A DNA stretch of 64,000 bases, taken from NCBI RefSeq assembly GCF_040549525.1, contig NZ_JBEPTM010000003.1, positions 124,001-188,000 on the forward strand. The letters are read 5' to 3'. The notes under the pieces were generated by a model, which was not told the origin of the DNA, did no database searches, and saw only the letters and a list, made by a program, of their open reading frames with translations. The translations under genes were made by a program, and so were the position numbers. This document shows positions 16,090 through 24,622 of this stretch, in pieces; the stretch's first letter is position 1; each line of letters begins with the position of its first letter. This DNA is from Lacisediminihabitans sp040549525. Lineage in GTDB: Bacteria; Actinomycetota; Actinomycetes; Actinomycetales; Microbacteriaceae.

Positions 16090-17142
16090 TCAGAGCTCGT
16101 TCTGCCGGGGCACGACCACCTGGTCGAAGATGAGAAGCACCGAGGCGGCCACAGGGATGGCGATGAGCGCACCGAGAATGCCGAGCAGCGCGCCTCCGGC
16201 CAGGGCGGCGATGACCACTATCGCTCCCGGCACCTTCACCGCACGGTTCATCACCCGCGGGTTGATCACGTATGCCTCGATCTGCATGTAGATCACGTAG
16301 TAGATGCCCACCCAGAGCGCCGGACCGGGTCCCGCGAGAAGCAGGGTGCTCAGGGTGATCAGGATGCTGCCCGACAGCGTTCCGACGAGCGGCACGAGGG
16401 CGAACAGGAACGCGATGAAGGCGAACAGTGCCGGATACTTCGCTCCGAAGAGCTGCCCGATCGACAGAAAGAGGAAGCTGGCGACCCCGTTAGCGAGGGC
16501 GATGGTGCCCTGGCCCACGACGTACCGGCCGACCGATGCGCTGATCTGCTCCGCGAGGTCGGAGAAGCGGGCACGTTTGGAGGCGGGAACGAGTCGGTAC
16601 AGCCCGCGCTTCATGTTGGACAGCGAGGCGACGAAGTACAGGGTGAGGATCAGGATGATGACGAAGCCGGTCGCCCCGCTCGCGATCCCGACGCCGACCG
16701 ATAGCAGGCCGCCGCCGATGGTCGACACGTTGCTGCGCAACCAGTTGCCGGACTGCGTGATCAGGTCGTTCAGGTTGATCCAGTCGGGGAGGCTCTTCTG
16801 GGTGTCCCTGATCCAGGTCGCCCTCGTCACGGTGGCGATGAAGTCGGGAAGGCTCGAGATGAGGTTGTTCACCTGGTCGACGATCACCGGAACGACCGCG
16901 AAGATGAGCCCGACGAAGACGGCGAGAATACCGATGAGCACCGTGAGAATGGCCACCGAGCGGGGAAACCTGTGACGCTCGAGCCACGAGACGGCCGGGT
17001 CGATGCCGAGGGCGAGGAACAGTGCCGCCCCGATGTAGGTGAGAATCGTCGACAGGGACGCCACCGCGCCACCGATGCCGACGGCGACGAGCACTCCGAG
17101 CCCGCCGAGCAGGCCGAGACGGAAGGCGTTTTGGATCTTCAC
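16090..17142 (-). CDS. AI-2E family transporter (PerM/TqsA-like)
   Basis: A 350-residue integral membrane protein of the AI-2E/PerM exporter family. Eight hydrophobic helices can be placed, with the paired N-terminal helices VGIGGAVASLSTIL and YIGAALFLALGID, a soluble stretch of about 90 residues in the middle (IATVTRATWIRDTQKSLPDW...), and the typical C-terminal segment MQIEAYVINPRVMNRAVKVP followed by GGALLGILGALIAIPVAA. Members export the signal AI-2 or act as Na+/H+ antiporters; which applies here is not visible. The GTG at 17142 has GGGAG 5 bases upstream. It follows the coiled-coil gene by 41 bases on the same strand, so they may share a transcript. Confidence 0.9.
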   Translation of the reverse strand: MKIQNAFRLGLLGGLGVLVAVGIGGAVASLSTILTYIGAALFLALGIDPAVSWLERHRFPRSVAILTVLIGILAVFVGLIFAVVPVIVDQVNNLISSLPDFIATVTRATWIRDTQKSLPDWINLNDLITQSGNWLRSNVSTIGGGLLSVGVGIASGATGFVIILILTLYFVASLSNMKRGLYRLVPASKRARFSDLAEQISASVGRYVVGQGTIALANGVASFLFLSIGQLFGAKYPALFAFIAFLFALVPLVGTLSGSILITLSTLLLAGPGPALWVGIYYVIYMQIEAYVINPRVMNRAVKVPGAIVVIAALAGGALLGILGALIAIPVAASVLLIFDQVVVPRQNEL

Positions 17143-17183
17143 TGCGACTCCCGTGAGTAGACGAAGGGTTGCCCGATCAGAGG

Positions 17184-19136
17184 CTACTTATCGCTCGCAA
17201 CCTTCTCTGCCTGAGACAGTACAGTCCGAAGGCTCTCGAAGTAACCCGCCACGGACTCGCGCTCGATGCGGATCTGCGACATCCGCTCTTCAGCATCCTT
17301 GACGAGATCTGCGGTTCGCTTCTCGGCATCCTTCACCATCGCCTTCGCGCGAGCCTCGGCGTTGGAGATGATCTCGGCCGCCTCGTTGCCCGAGCGGTCG
17401 CGGAGCTCGCGGGCTTCGGCCTTGGCGTCCACATCGATCGCGTCCGCTTCCGCGCGCTTCTCACCGGTGATCCGGATGGCGTCGGCCAGCTGGGCATTCG
17501 CCTCGTCGAGGTATTTCTGGGTCTGGGCGACCGCCTCCTGGTGCTTCGCCAGGAACTCCTTCTCGGCCTCGTCCCGCCGGGCCTTCAGCTCCACGTCGAG
17601 GTCGGTGCGTGCCTGCTCGGAGTCGAGGGCGAGACGGTTGCGCGCCTCGGCGGTGTCGTGGATGAGCGAGGCACGGGTCTGCTCGACCTCGCGGGTGACA
17701 TCCGCGCGCAACTGCTCAACTTCCCGGGCGACATTGGTGCGTTGCTCTTCGACGTCGTGCTCCAGCTCGGCCCGCGCTGCGGCGAGTTCCGCCTCGAGCT
17801 TCGCGCGTGCCTCTGTGGTCTCCTGCTCGAGTTCGGCGCGGGCGCGCTTGACCTCGAGGGCGAGCTTGGCCTTGGCCGCCTTCGCGTCCTGCGTGATGGT
17901 GGCCGCGGCAGCGGCGCGATCCTGCTGCACCTTCGCCTGGGCTGCGGCACTCTCCTGCTCGAGGGCTGAGCGAGCGGCGGCGGTCTCCTGCTCGAGCGCA
18001 TCCCGCGTCGAGGCGGTGTCGAGGGCGAGAGCATCGCGGGCTGCGGTGGTCTCCTGCTCGAGGGCTGCGCGAGCGGCGGCGGTCTCCTGCTCGAGCGCGA
18101 CCCGATCAGCCTCCGTCTGCTGTTCCAGCGCCGTGCGCGCCGCCTCGGTCTCCTGTTCGAGGGCGATGCGGGCGGCGGTGGTCTCCTGCTCCAGGGCGGT
18201 CCGTGTCTCGGCGGTACGCCGGGCGAGGGCATTGTGAGCATCAGCCATCTCGCTCTCGAGCACGTTGCGCTTCTCGGTGCTGTCGAGTTCGAAGGCGGTT
18301 CGCGCCTCGTCGATCTCGCGGGCCAGCTCGGCGCGCTGTGTCTCCGTCGAACGCTCCAGTTCGATGCGTGCCGCCTGGGTGTCCCGATCGAGATCGGTGC
18401 GCTGCTGTTCGGTGTCGCGCGCGAGGTCGCCCCACTGCTTCTCGGCTTCGCTGGTGAACTCGGTGCGACCGAGCTCCGTCTCCCGCGCGAGGGCGGCGGC
18501 GGCATCCCGTGCCTCGCTCATCTCCCGCGTGGCGACGGCCTTGAGTTCTGCCGCCTCCCGCTCTGCCTCGGCACGAACGGCGGCGGATTCACGCTTGGCG
18601 GTCGCGCGGGCCTCGGCGGCCTCGGTGGCGACGGCACCGCGGATGGCGGCGGCGTCCCGCAGGGCGTCCTGCGTTATCGTCTCGGCTTCGGCGCGAGTGC
18701 GCTCCAGCAGCTCGGAGGCTTCGGAATTCGCCGAATCGAGGATGCGGCCGACCGTGGCGTGCGCATCGGCCAGGCTCTTGTCGGCGCTCTCCATCGCGTC
18801 GGTGCGCAGCTTGGTGACCTCGGCCTGCACACCGCTGCGCAACTTCTCGGCATCGATGTCGGCCTGGCTGATGAGCCTCGTCGACTGTTCCTCGGCGACG
18901 CGAAGCGTGTTCTCGAGTTTGGTGCCGAGCCCGCTGTAGGTGGGACTGCCGGTCTCTTCGATCTCGGCCTGGAGGTCATCGACCGTCGCGTGAAGTCGTT
19001 TGAGCTCCTTGGCCGCCTCGGCCTTGTCGCTGTTGGCCTTGATCAGCTCACGCCGGAGATCCTGGATCGCACTGTCCACCTCGTCGCGGTTGTACCCGCG
19101 CATCGCCGTGGTGAAGGTCTCGTCGTCAGTGGCCAC
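17184..19136 (-). CDS. DivIVA-like polar coiled-coil protein with 28 consecutive hendecad repeats
   Basis: A 650-residue, almost entirely helical cytoplasmic protein. Residues 6-24 (ETFTTAMRGYNRDEVDSAI) resemble the DivIVA/Wag31 membrane-targeting N-terminus; residues 25-215 are Ala/Glu/Arg-rich coiled coil. Residues 217-524 then divide without a break into 28 units of 11 residues, each ending in Leu, Val, Phe or Ile (one exception at the end), for example EQETEAARTAL and AREVEQLRADV. This hendecad periodicity is that of right-handed coiled coils in actinobacterial polar scaffolds such as Scy and FilP. The tail (525-650) is a different, heptad-like coil. The GTG at 19136 has GAGGAG 8 bases upstream. 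I infer a cytoskeletal or polar-organising role. Confidence 0.82.
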   Translation of the reverse strand: MATDDETFTTAMRGYNRDEVDSAIQDLRRELIKANSDKAEAAKELKRLHATVDDLQAEIEETGSPTYSGLGTKLENTLRVAEEQSTRLISQADIDAEKLRSGVQAEVTKLRTDAMESADKSLADAHATVGRILDSANSEASELLERTRAEAETITQDALRDAAAIRGAVATEAAEARATAKRESAAVRAEAEREAAELKAVATREMSEARDAAAALARETELGRTEFTSEAEKQWGDLARDTEQQRTDLDRDTQAARIELERSTETQRAELAREIDEARTAFELDSTEKRNVLESEMADAHNALARRTAETRTALEQETTAARIALEQETEAARTALEQQTEADRVALEQETAAARAALEQETTAARDALALDTASTRDALEQETAAARSALEQESAAAQAKVQQDRAAAAATITQDAKAAKAKLALEVKRARAELEQETTEARAKLEAELAAARAELEHDVEEQRTNVAREVEQLRADVTREVEQTRASLIHDTAEARNRLALDSEQARTDLDVELKARRDEAEKEFLAKHQEAVAQTQKYLDEANAQLADAIRITGEKRAEADAIDVDAKAEARELRDRSGNEAAEIISNAEARAKAMVKDAEKRTADLVKDAEERMSQIRIERESVAGYFESLRTVLSQAEKVASDK

Positions 19137-19469
19137 GCTGTCTCCTCGTGAGTGATTTTGCCCGGGCGCGAACAGAGTCGTGGCCGGAACCATCCGAGTT
19201 TAGCGTGAGAGAGCGGCGGCGCCCCGGCCCGTTTTGGGGGCCAGAACGCCCTGTTTACGGGGGTCTGGTGGCTATGGTGAGGCGGTTCTCAGGGTCGCTA
19301 GGCTATTCTGGAACGTCTTTGCCTGTTGCCACACGGACTTTTCAGTCAGTCCTACGGGCCTCTTGGCGTCACCCGATGCCGCCCTTCGCCGCTTGCGCGC
19401 TGGAGGCGGCGGTGTCGCGGGAGATGCCGACCGCCGGTCGCCCACGGCAACACGAGAGGAGTAACCAAC
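19137..19469. other. 333-base divergent intergenic region
   Basis: Separates the coiled-coil gene (minus) from the lipobox membrane protein (plus). TAGGCTATTCT at 19299-19309 is a candidate -10 region for the plus-strand gene, which would give a leader of about 160 nt. An imperfect hairpin (GGCGG ... CCGCC, about 19411-19438) precedes the ribosome-binding site GAGAGGA (19454-19460). No gene is supported here. Confidence 0.45.
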
Positions 19470-21230
19470 GTGCGTTTCATCGCCGCGATCATCAGTTTCG
19501 TGATCGCATTCGGGCTCATCGCCTACGGTATCGCCCAGCGCACCGTGCTCGCCGAAGCCGACAGCATCACCGCCTCGGAGACCTTCACCACGAAGGCCCC
19601 CGTCACCATCGTCAACTCCTCGACGCTCAAGTCCCTTCCGGGCCGCCAGGAGATCCATATCAGCGGCGCGAAGAAGATCTTCGCTGCCTACGGTCGCACC
19701 GACGACGTGCTGGCCTGGGTCGGTGATGCGAGTTACAACCGGGTCGGTTTCAACAGCGCCAAGTCGACGCTCACCTCTCGCCTCGTCGAAGGCAAGACCT
19801 CCCAGGTGCCCAACCCACAGGGCTCCGACCTCTGGCTCGACCAGTTCAGCGAGACCGACAGCCTCGACTTCACGGTGAACGTTCCCGACAACATCTCGGT
19901 GATCATCGTGTCCGATGGCACGAACGCGGCTCCCAGCACCCTCTCCATCCGGTGGCCTCTCGACAACCGCACCCCGTGGTCCGGACCCCTGATCGTCGGC
20001 GGGATCGTGCTGCTGATCATCGGTCTCGCTCTCTACCTCTGGGGGCTCGCGCACCTGCGGCGTTCCCGCGGACCCCGCCGGAAGACTCCCAAGATGCCCA
20101 AGGTCCCTCGCCAGCGCAGCTACCGGCCGCGCAGACCGAAGGCCCTCGCGCCCACCGGTTCCCGCCGAGCCAACCGCAGGCGGATGATCGCGATCGTGCC
20201 AGTGCTGCTGGTCGGTGGCCTCGCCCTCAGCGGATGCACGGCCGATTCCTGGCCCGCCTTCGGGCCGAGCGCCGCGTCTGCCACGCCGACCCCGTCCGCC
20301 ACGGCCGCTGCCGCCGATGTCTCGCCTCCCGCCGTGACGGTTCCCCAGTTGAGGGTGATCCTCTCTCGGATCTCGGCCGTCGCCGCCAAGGCGGATGCCG
20401 ATAAGGACGTCGAACTCGCCAAGACCCGGTTCGATGGTGCGGCGCTCGACCTGCGCGCCGCGAACTACGCCATCCGAAAGGTGGATGACACTCAGGCCGC
20501 CCTCGCCGCCATCCCGGCCGGTAGTGCCACCGTGATCCTGCCTCAGCTGCAGGATGCCGGCAAATGGCCGCGGGTCGTCTTCACTGTCGTGCAGAACCCC
20601 ACGGACAAGAAGGTGCCACCGTTGGGACTGATGCTCGAACAGAAGACACCCCGATCCGACTACAAGGTCGAGTACGCGACCGCCCTCGAGGCCGGAGTGG
20701 TACTGCCGAAGCTCGCGGCGAAGGAGGTCGGTGCACCCCGCCTCGATCCCGATGTCAAGCTGCTCGAGCTCGCACCGTCCAAGATCGCACTCGCCTACGG
20801 CGACATCCTCGAGAAGGGACCGACCAGCGAGTCCGCAAAATACTTCGATACCTCCAACGACAAGCTCATCGGGCTGATCGGTCTGGAATACCGCAAGTCG
20901 CTCCAGGCGGCATTGCCTGCCACAGCGAAGATGGAATTCGCCAATAGCGTCGGTCCCTACGACAGCATCTCGCTCGGCAGCAACGATTCGGGCGCCATCG
21001 TGGCGGTCAATCTCAACGAGACCGTGACGGTGACTCCGGTCGAAGCCGGTACGGCGGTGAATCCGGAGGGGCAGGTGAAGTCGCTCTCCGGCGTCACCGG
21101 GTCCACCAAGGGCACTGTCGCGGTCTACAGCGACCAACTCCTGTTCTACGTCCCCAGTTCGACGAGCAAGGAAAAGATCTCCCTGCTCGGTTTCGCGACC
21201 GGTCTCACCTCGGCCAAGGAGCTCCCGTGA
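19470..21230 (+). CDS. membrane protein with internal lipobox, unknown function
   Basis: A 586-residue protein I cannot assign. Order of parts: membrane helix 1 (about residues 3-20), an extracytoplasmic domain of about 150 residues, helix 2 (171-193), a very basic 40-residue cytoplasmic loop rich in Arg/Lys/Pro, a third hydrophobic segment (239-255) ending in a perfect lipobox LALSGC with Cys256, then a Ser/Thr/Ala/Pro linker and a 300-residue extracytoplasmic C-terminal domain. Met239 (ATG at 20184) directly begins a standard lipoprotein signal peptide, so a separate 348-residue lipoprotein could be made from within the gene. The GTG at 19470 with GAGAGGA upstream is the start. The stop overlaps the next gene (GTGA). 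Confidence 0.7.
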   Translation: MRFIAAIISFVIAFGLIAYGIAQRTVLAEADSITASETFTTKAPVTIVNSSTLKSLPGRQEIHISGAKKIFAAYGRTDDVLAWVGDASYNRVGFNSAKSTLTSRLVEGKTSQVPNPQGSDLWLDQFSETDSLDFTVNVPDNISVIIVSDGTNAAPSTLSIRWPLDNRTPWSGPLIVGGIVLLIIGLALYLWGLAHLRRSRGPRRKTPKMPKVPRQRSYRPRRPKALAPTGSRRANRRRMIAIVPVLLVGGLALSGCTADSWPAFGPSAASATPTPSATAAAADVSPPAVTVPQLRVILSRISAVAAKADADKDVELAKTRFDGAALDLRAANYAIRKVDDTQAALAAIPAGSATVILPQLQDAGKWPRVVFTVVQNPTDKKVPPLGLMLEQKTPRSDYKVEYATALEAGVVLPKLAAKEVGAPRLDPDVKLLELAPSKIALAYGDILEKGPTSESAKYFDTSNDKLIGLIGLEYRKSLQAALPATAKMEFANSVGPYDSISLGSNDSGAIVAVNLNETVTVTPVEAGTAVNPEGQVKSLSGVTGSTKGTVAVYSDQLLFYVPSSTSKEKISLLGFATGLTSAKELP

Positions 21231-22147
21231 CCTCGATTCCCCCCGCAAGCCGTGCCAACCTGCGCGGCGCAGTAGACCTCTCCTCCCTGGTTCGTCCGCC
21301 GGCGCCCCCAGCGGGGTCCGCTCCCGGGCCGGCGGCCTCTGTGCCTTCCCTCGTGGTCGAATCCTCCGATGCGTCCTTCACTGCCATCCTCGACCTCTCG
21401 CAGACCGTTCCGGTGGTCGTCGAGCTGTACGTCGGTGAGCCATCGGCCACTCTCATCAGCGCCGTCACCGCGTACGCTGGTCGACTCGTGCTCGCGACAG
21501 TGGATGCCTCGGCCAATCCTCAGCTGACGCAGGCCTTCCACGCCGCGGCGGCACCCACCGTCGCCGCGGTGGTCGGCGGACGCCCGATCGCGCTCTATGA
21601 GGGCGAACTGCCGGAGGCGGATGTCAAGCAGGTGCTCGACCAGTTGCTGACGCTCGCCGCCCAACAGAACGTCACCGGCACTGTCGAGCCCCCGGAGCCG
21701 GGCGCGGAGCCCGCAGAGCCGGTCGAGGAACCGTTGCCGCCCCACCACCAGGAGGCGTACGACGCGATCGCCGCGGGAGACTTCGACACGGCCATCCGCG
21801 AATACAGGACGGCCATCGCCCAGGACCCGCGTGATCAGCTCGCCGTTGCCGGGCTTGCGCAGGTGTCGCTGCTCTCCCGCCTCGGCACCGCATCGGCGTC
21901 CGAAATCCGGGCTGCGGCCGCTGCGGCTCCGACGGACCTCGATGCCCAGCTCGCCGTCGCCGATCTCGACACCTCCGGTGGGCACCTCGAAGACGCGTTC
22001 GGACGTCTCCTCGAACTCTTCCCCACCCTCGACCAGCCGGGCAAGGACCGCGTCCGCACCCGCCTCCTCGACTTCTTCGAGATCGCCGGAGGGGATGACC
22101 CTCGTGTGGTCTCCGCTCGCCGTCGCCTGACGGGCCTTCTGTACTGA
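21227..22147 (+). CDS. CnoX/YbbN-like thioredoxin-fold and TPR protein lacking CxxC
   Basis: A 306-residue cytoplasmic protein. The first half (about residues 40-150) follows the thioredoxin fold, for example VVVELYVGEPSATLISAV and APTVAAVVGGRPIALYEGEL, but the CxxC redox motif is absent and the protein has no cysteine at that site. The second half contains TPR-like helices (AYDAIAAGDFDTAIREYRTA, DAQLAVADLDTSGGHLEDAF) and the C-terminal segment LFPTLDQPGKDRVRTRLLDFF typical of YbbN/CnoX. Known CnoX proteins protect clients from oxidation as holdases. The GTG at 21227 overlaps the preceding stop. It ends at a repeat element shared with glgB on the opposite strand. Confidence 0.85.
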   Translation: MTSIPPASRANLRGAVDLSSLVRPPAPPAGSAPGPAASVPSLVVESSDASFTAILDLSQTVPVVVELYVGEPSATLISAVTAYAGRLVLATVDASANPQLTQAFHAAAAPTVAAVVGGRPIALYEGELPEADVKQVLDQLLTLAAQQNVTGTVEPPEPGAEPAEPVEEPLPPHHQEAYDAIAAGDFDTAIREYRTAIAQDPRDQLAVAGLAQVSLLSRLGTASASEIRAAAAAAPTDLDAQLAVADLDTSGGHLEDAFGRLLELFPTLDQPGKDRVRTRLLDFFEIAGGDDPRVVSARRRLTGLLY

Positions 22148-22149
22148 GC

Positions 22150-22300
22150 GCGCCTTCTGCTGGTCGAGTAGGGCGCCCGCGCCTTTTTCTGGTCGAGTAG
22201 GGCGCCCGCGCCTTCTGCTGGTCGAGTAGGGCGCCCGCGCCCGTGTCGAGACCGGTCGCAGGTGGGTCTCGACACGCTCGCTGGCGCTCGCTACTCGACC
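22150..22300. repeat. intergenic element: three 29-bp direct repeats plus inverted arms
   Basis: The sequence CTGGTCGAGTAGGGCGCCCGC starts at 22160, 22189 and 22218 (29-base period). It is followed by a perfect 11-bp stem GTGTCGAGACC (22243-22253) / GGTCTCGACAC (22265-22275), and the far end CTACTCGACC (22291-22300) is the reverse complement of GGTCGAGTAG in the repeats. The whole can fold as a long hairpin between two convergent genes and could act as a two-way terminator. The GGTCTCGACACGCTCG... arm resembles a dispersed repeat I associate with Microbacteriaceae. Confidence 0.88.
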
Positions 22301-22309
22301 GTCACGGGA

Positions 22310-24622
22310 CTACCTCCGCAGCTTGAGCCAGAGCCCGGCCAGCGGCGGCAGCGTGAGCTCCGCGGAGGCCGGACGACCCGCCCAGGGCGTGTCGGTGGCC
22401 TCGACCGCGCCGAAGTTGCCGACTCCGGAGCCGCCGTACTCCGAGGCATCCGTGTTGAGGATCTCGTCCCAGATGCCCGCGAACGGGAGCCCCACGCGAT
22501 AGGGCCCGACGGTGTTGCCGCCGAAGTTCATCAGAACCGCGATGGGGTTGCCGTGGTTGTCCCAGCGCAGGAACGACACCGCGTTGTGCTCGGCGTCACC
22601 CGCGTCGATCCATTCGAACCCGCCCGGGTCGTTGTCGCGAGACCACAGTGACGGCTGGTCGCGGTAGACCCGGTTCATCTGGCTGACCAGGGTGAGCAGT
22701 CCGCGGTGGATCGGCTGGTCGAGGATCCACCAGTCGAGCCCGCGCTCTTCGCTCCACTCCGAGGGCTGCCCGAATTCGGATCCCATGAACAACAACTGCT
22801 TGCCCGGATGCGACCACATGAACGCGAGATAGGCGCGCAGGTTCGCGAGCTTCTGCCACTGGTCGCCGGGCATCTTGTGCAGCAGTGACCCCTTGCCGTG
22901 CACGACCTCGTCGTGGCTGATCGGCAGCAGGAAGCTCTCGGTGAAGGCGTAGACCATGCTGAACGTGATCTCGTTGTGGTGGTACGAGCGGTACATGGGG
23001 TCTTCCTCCATGTACGAGAGGCTGTCGTGCATCCAGCCCATGTTCCACTTCAGGCCGAAGCCGAGGCCGGAACCGCCCGTGGGCTTCGTGACTCCCGGCC
23101 AGGCCGTCGACTCCTCGGCGATCATCACGATGCCGGGATTGCGCTTGTAGGCCGTGGCGTTCACCTCCTGAAGGAAGCTGATCGCCTCGAGATTCTCCCG
23201 CCCACCGTTGACATTCGGCAGCCAGTCATCCGCTTCGCGGGAGTAGTCGAGGTAGAGCATCGACGCGACGGCGTCGACCCGGAGGCCATCGATGTGGAAG
23301 TCCTCGAGCCAGTAGGTGGCGTTGGCGACGAGGAAGTTGCGCACCTGTGAGTCGCCAAAGTTAAACACCAGGGTGCCCCAGTCGCGCTGTTCGCCGCGCC
23401 GGGGGTCGGAGTGCTCGTAGAGCGGCTGGCCGTCGAAGTTGGCCAGGGCCCATTCGTCCTTGGGGAAATGTGCCGGAACCCAGTCCATGATCACGCCGAT
23501 GTCGGCCTGGTGGAGGCGGTCGATCAGGTAGCGGAGGTCGTCCGGATGCCCGAACCGGCTGGTCGGCGCGAAATAGCCCGTCACCTGGTAGCCCCACGAG
23601 CCGCCGAAGGGATGCTCCGCCAGCGGCATGAACTCGACGTGGGTGAACGCGGTCTCCTGCAGGTACGGGATCAGCTCGTCCGCCAGCGCGCGATAGTCCA
23701 GGCCGGGGCGCCACGATCCGACGTGGAGTTCGTAGACGCTCATCGGGGAATTGTGCGGATCGCGCTCGGCCCGCCGACGCATCCACTCGGAGTCGCCCCA
23801 TTCGTAGAGTGTCTGGCCCACCTTCGAGGCGGTCGCCGGGGGCACCTCGGTATAGCGGGCCATCGGGTCCGCGCGCTGCACCCAGCGGCCGTCGGCGGTG
23901 AGGAGCTCGAACTTGTAGGAGGTGCCGGGGGCGAGCCCGGGCACGAAGAGCTCCCAGACGCCGTTGTCGTCGAGGCGACGCATGGCGTGGCCGAGGCCGT
24001 ACCAGCCGTTGAAGTCGCCGAGCACGCGAGCGGCCTTGGCGTGCGGAGCCCAGACCGAGAAGCTCGTGCCCGACACATCCTCGTGCGGCCGGAAGTGTGC
24101 GCCGAACACCTGCCAGAGCTGCTCGTGGCGGCCCTGGCCCCAGAGGTAGAGGTCGATCTCTCCCACCGAGGAGACGAACCGGTACGGGTCATCCGTCACC
24201 CAGTCCGGTCCGTTCGAGTATGTCGTCTCGACCTGGTAGGCCTGGCCGGCGCCAGGCGCGTATCCCTGCCAAAGGCCGTCGGAGAGGTGGCTGAGTGCGA
24301 CGCGGCTTCCGTCGGCACGGATCGCGGTCACCGAATCCGCGAGCGGGCGGATGACGCGGATGACGAAGCCGTCTCCGAGCGCGTGCTGGCCGAGGGTCTC
24401 GTGCGGGTGGGGGTGACGGCCCTCCACCAGCGCCGCGATGTGATCGGGGTGCAGCGTCGGGAGGGTCGGAACGACGGCGCTGGCGGCCGCCTTCGTCGAT
24501 ACCTTCTTGGCGGCGGGTCTCTTCGCGGCCGCTTTGCGCTCCGCGGGGGCCTTCACCGCTTTGTCCGCCAGCACTTTAGCCGCGGGCGTCTTCTTGGGGG
24601 GAGTGGACGGGTCCTTCGCCAT
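22310..24622 (-). CDS. glgB: 1,4-alpha-glucan branching enzyme
   Basis: A 770-residue GH13 branching enzyme, which introduces alpha-1,6 branches into alpha-glucan. A Lys/Ala/Pro-rich N-terminal extension of about 50 residues is followed by two CBM48-like domains and the catalytic barrel. Catalytic residues are visible: nucleophile Asp in DGLRVDAVASMLYLD, acid/base Glu in MIAEESTAWPG, and transition-state Asp in ISHDEVVHGK. The C-terminal beta domain ends ELTLPPLAGLWLKLRR. The ATG at 24622 directly abuts the glgE stop, so glgE-glgB is one operon. In this pathway GlgE extends chains with maltose units from maltose-1-phosphate and GlgB branches them. Confidence 0.97.
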   Translation of the reverse strand: MAKDPSTPPKKTPAAKVLADKAVKAPAERKAAAKRPAAKKVSTKAAASAVVPTLPTLHPDHIAALVEGRHPHPHETLGQHALGDGFVIRVIRPLADSVTAIRADGSRVALSHLSDGLWQGYAPGAGQAYQVETTYSNGPDWVTDDPYRFVSSVGEIDLYLWGQGRHEQLWQVFGAHFRPHEDVSGTSFSVWAPHAKAARVLGDFNGWYGLGHAMRRLDDNGVWELFVPGLAPGTSYKFELLTADGRWVQRADPMARYTEVPPATASKVGQTLYEWGDSEWMRRRAERDPHNSPMSVYELHVGSWRPGLDYRALADELIPYLQETAFTHVEFMPLAEHPFGGSWGYQVTGYFAPTSRFGHPDDLRYLIDRLHQADIGVIMDWVPAHFPKDEWALANFDGQPLYEHSDPRRGEQRDWGTLVFNFGDSQVRNFLVANATYWLEDFHIDGLRVDAVASMLYLDYSREADDWLPNVNGGRENLEAISFLQEVNATAYKRNPGIVMIAEESTAWPGVTKPTGGSGLGFGLKWNMGWMHDSLSYMEEDPMYRSYHHNEITFSMVYAFTESFLLPISHDEVVHGKGSLLHKMPGDQWQKLANLRAYLAFMWSHPGKQLLFMGSEFGQPSEWSEERGLDWWILDQPIHRGLLTLVSQMNRVYRDQPSLWSRDNDPGGFEWIDAGDAEHNAVSFLRWDNHGNPIAVLMNFGGNTVGPYRVGLPFAGIWDEILNTDASEYGGSGVGNFGAVEATDTPWAGRPASAELTLPPLAGLWLKLRR

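Noticed and set aside
18234..19151. Plus-strand frames opposite the coiled-coil gene
   Set aside because: They arise from the 33-base periodicity of the hendecad repeats read in antisense; the minus-strand protein has a clear start and family N-terminus.
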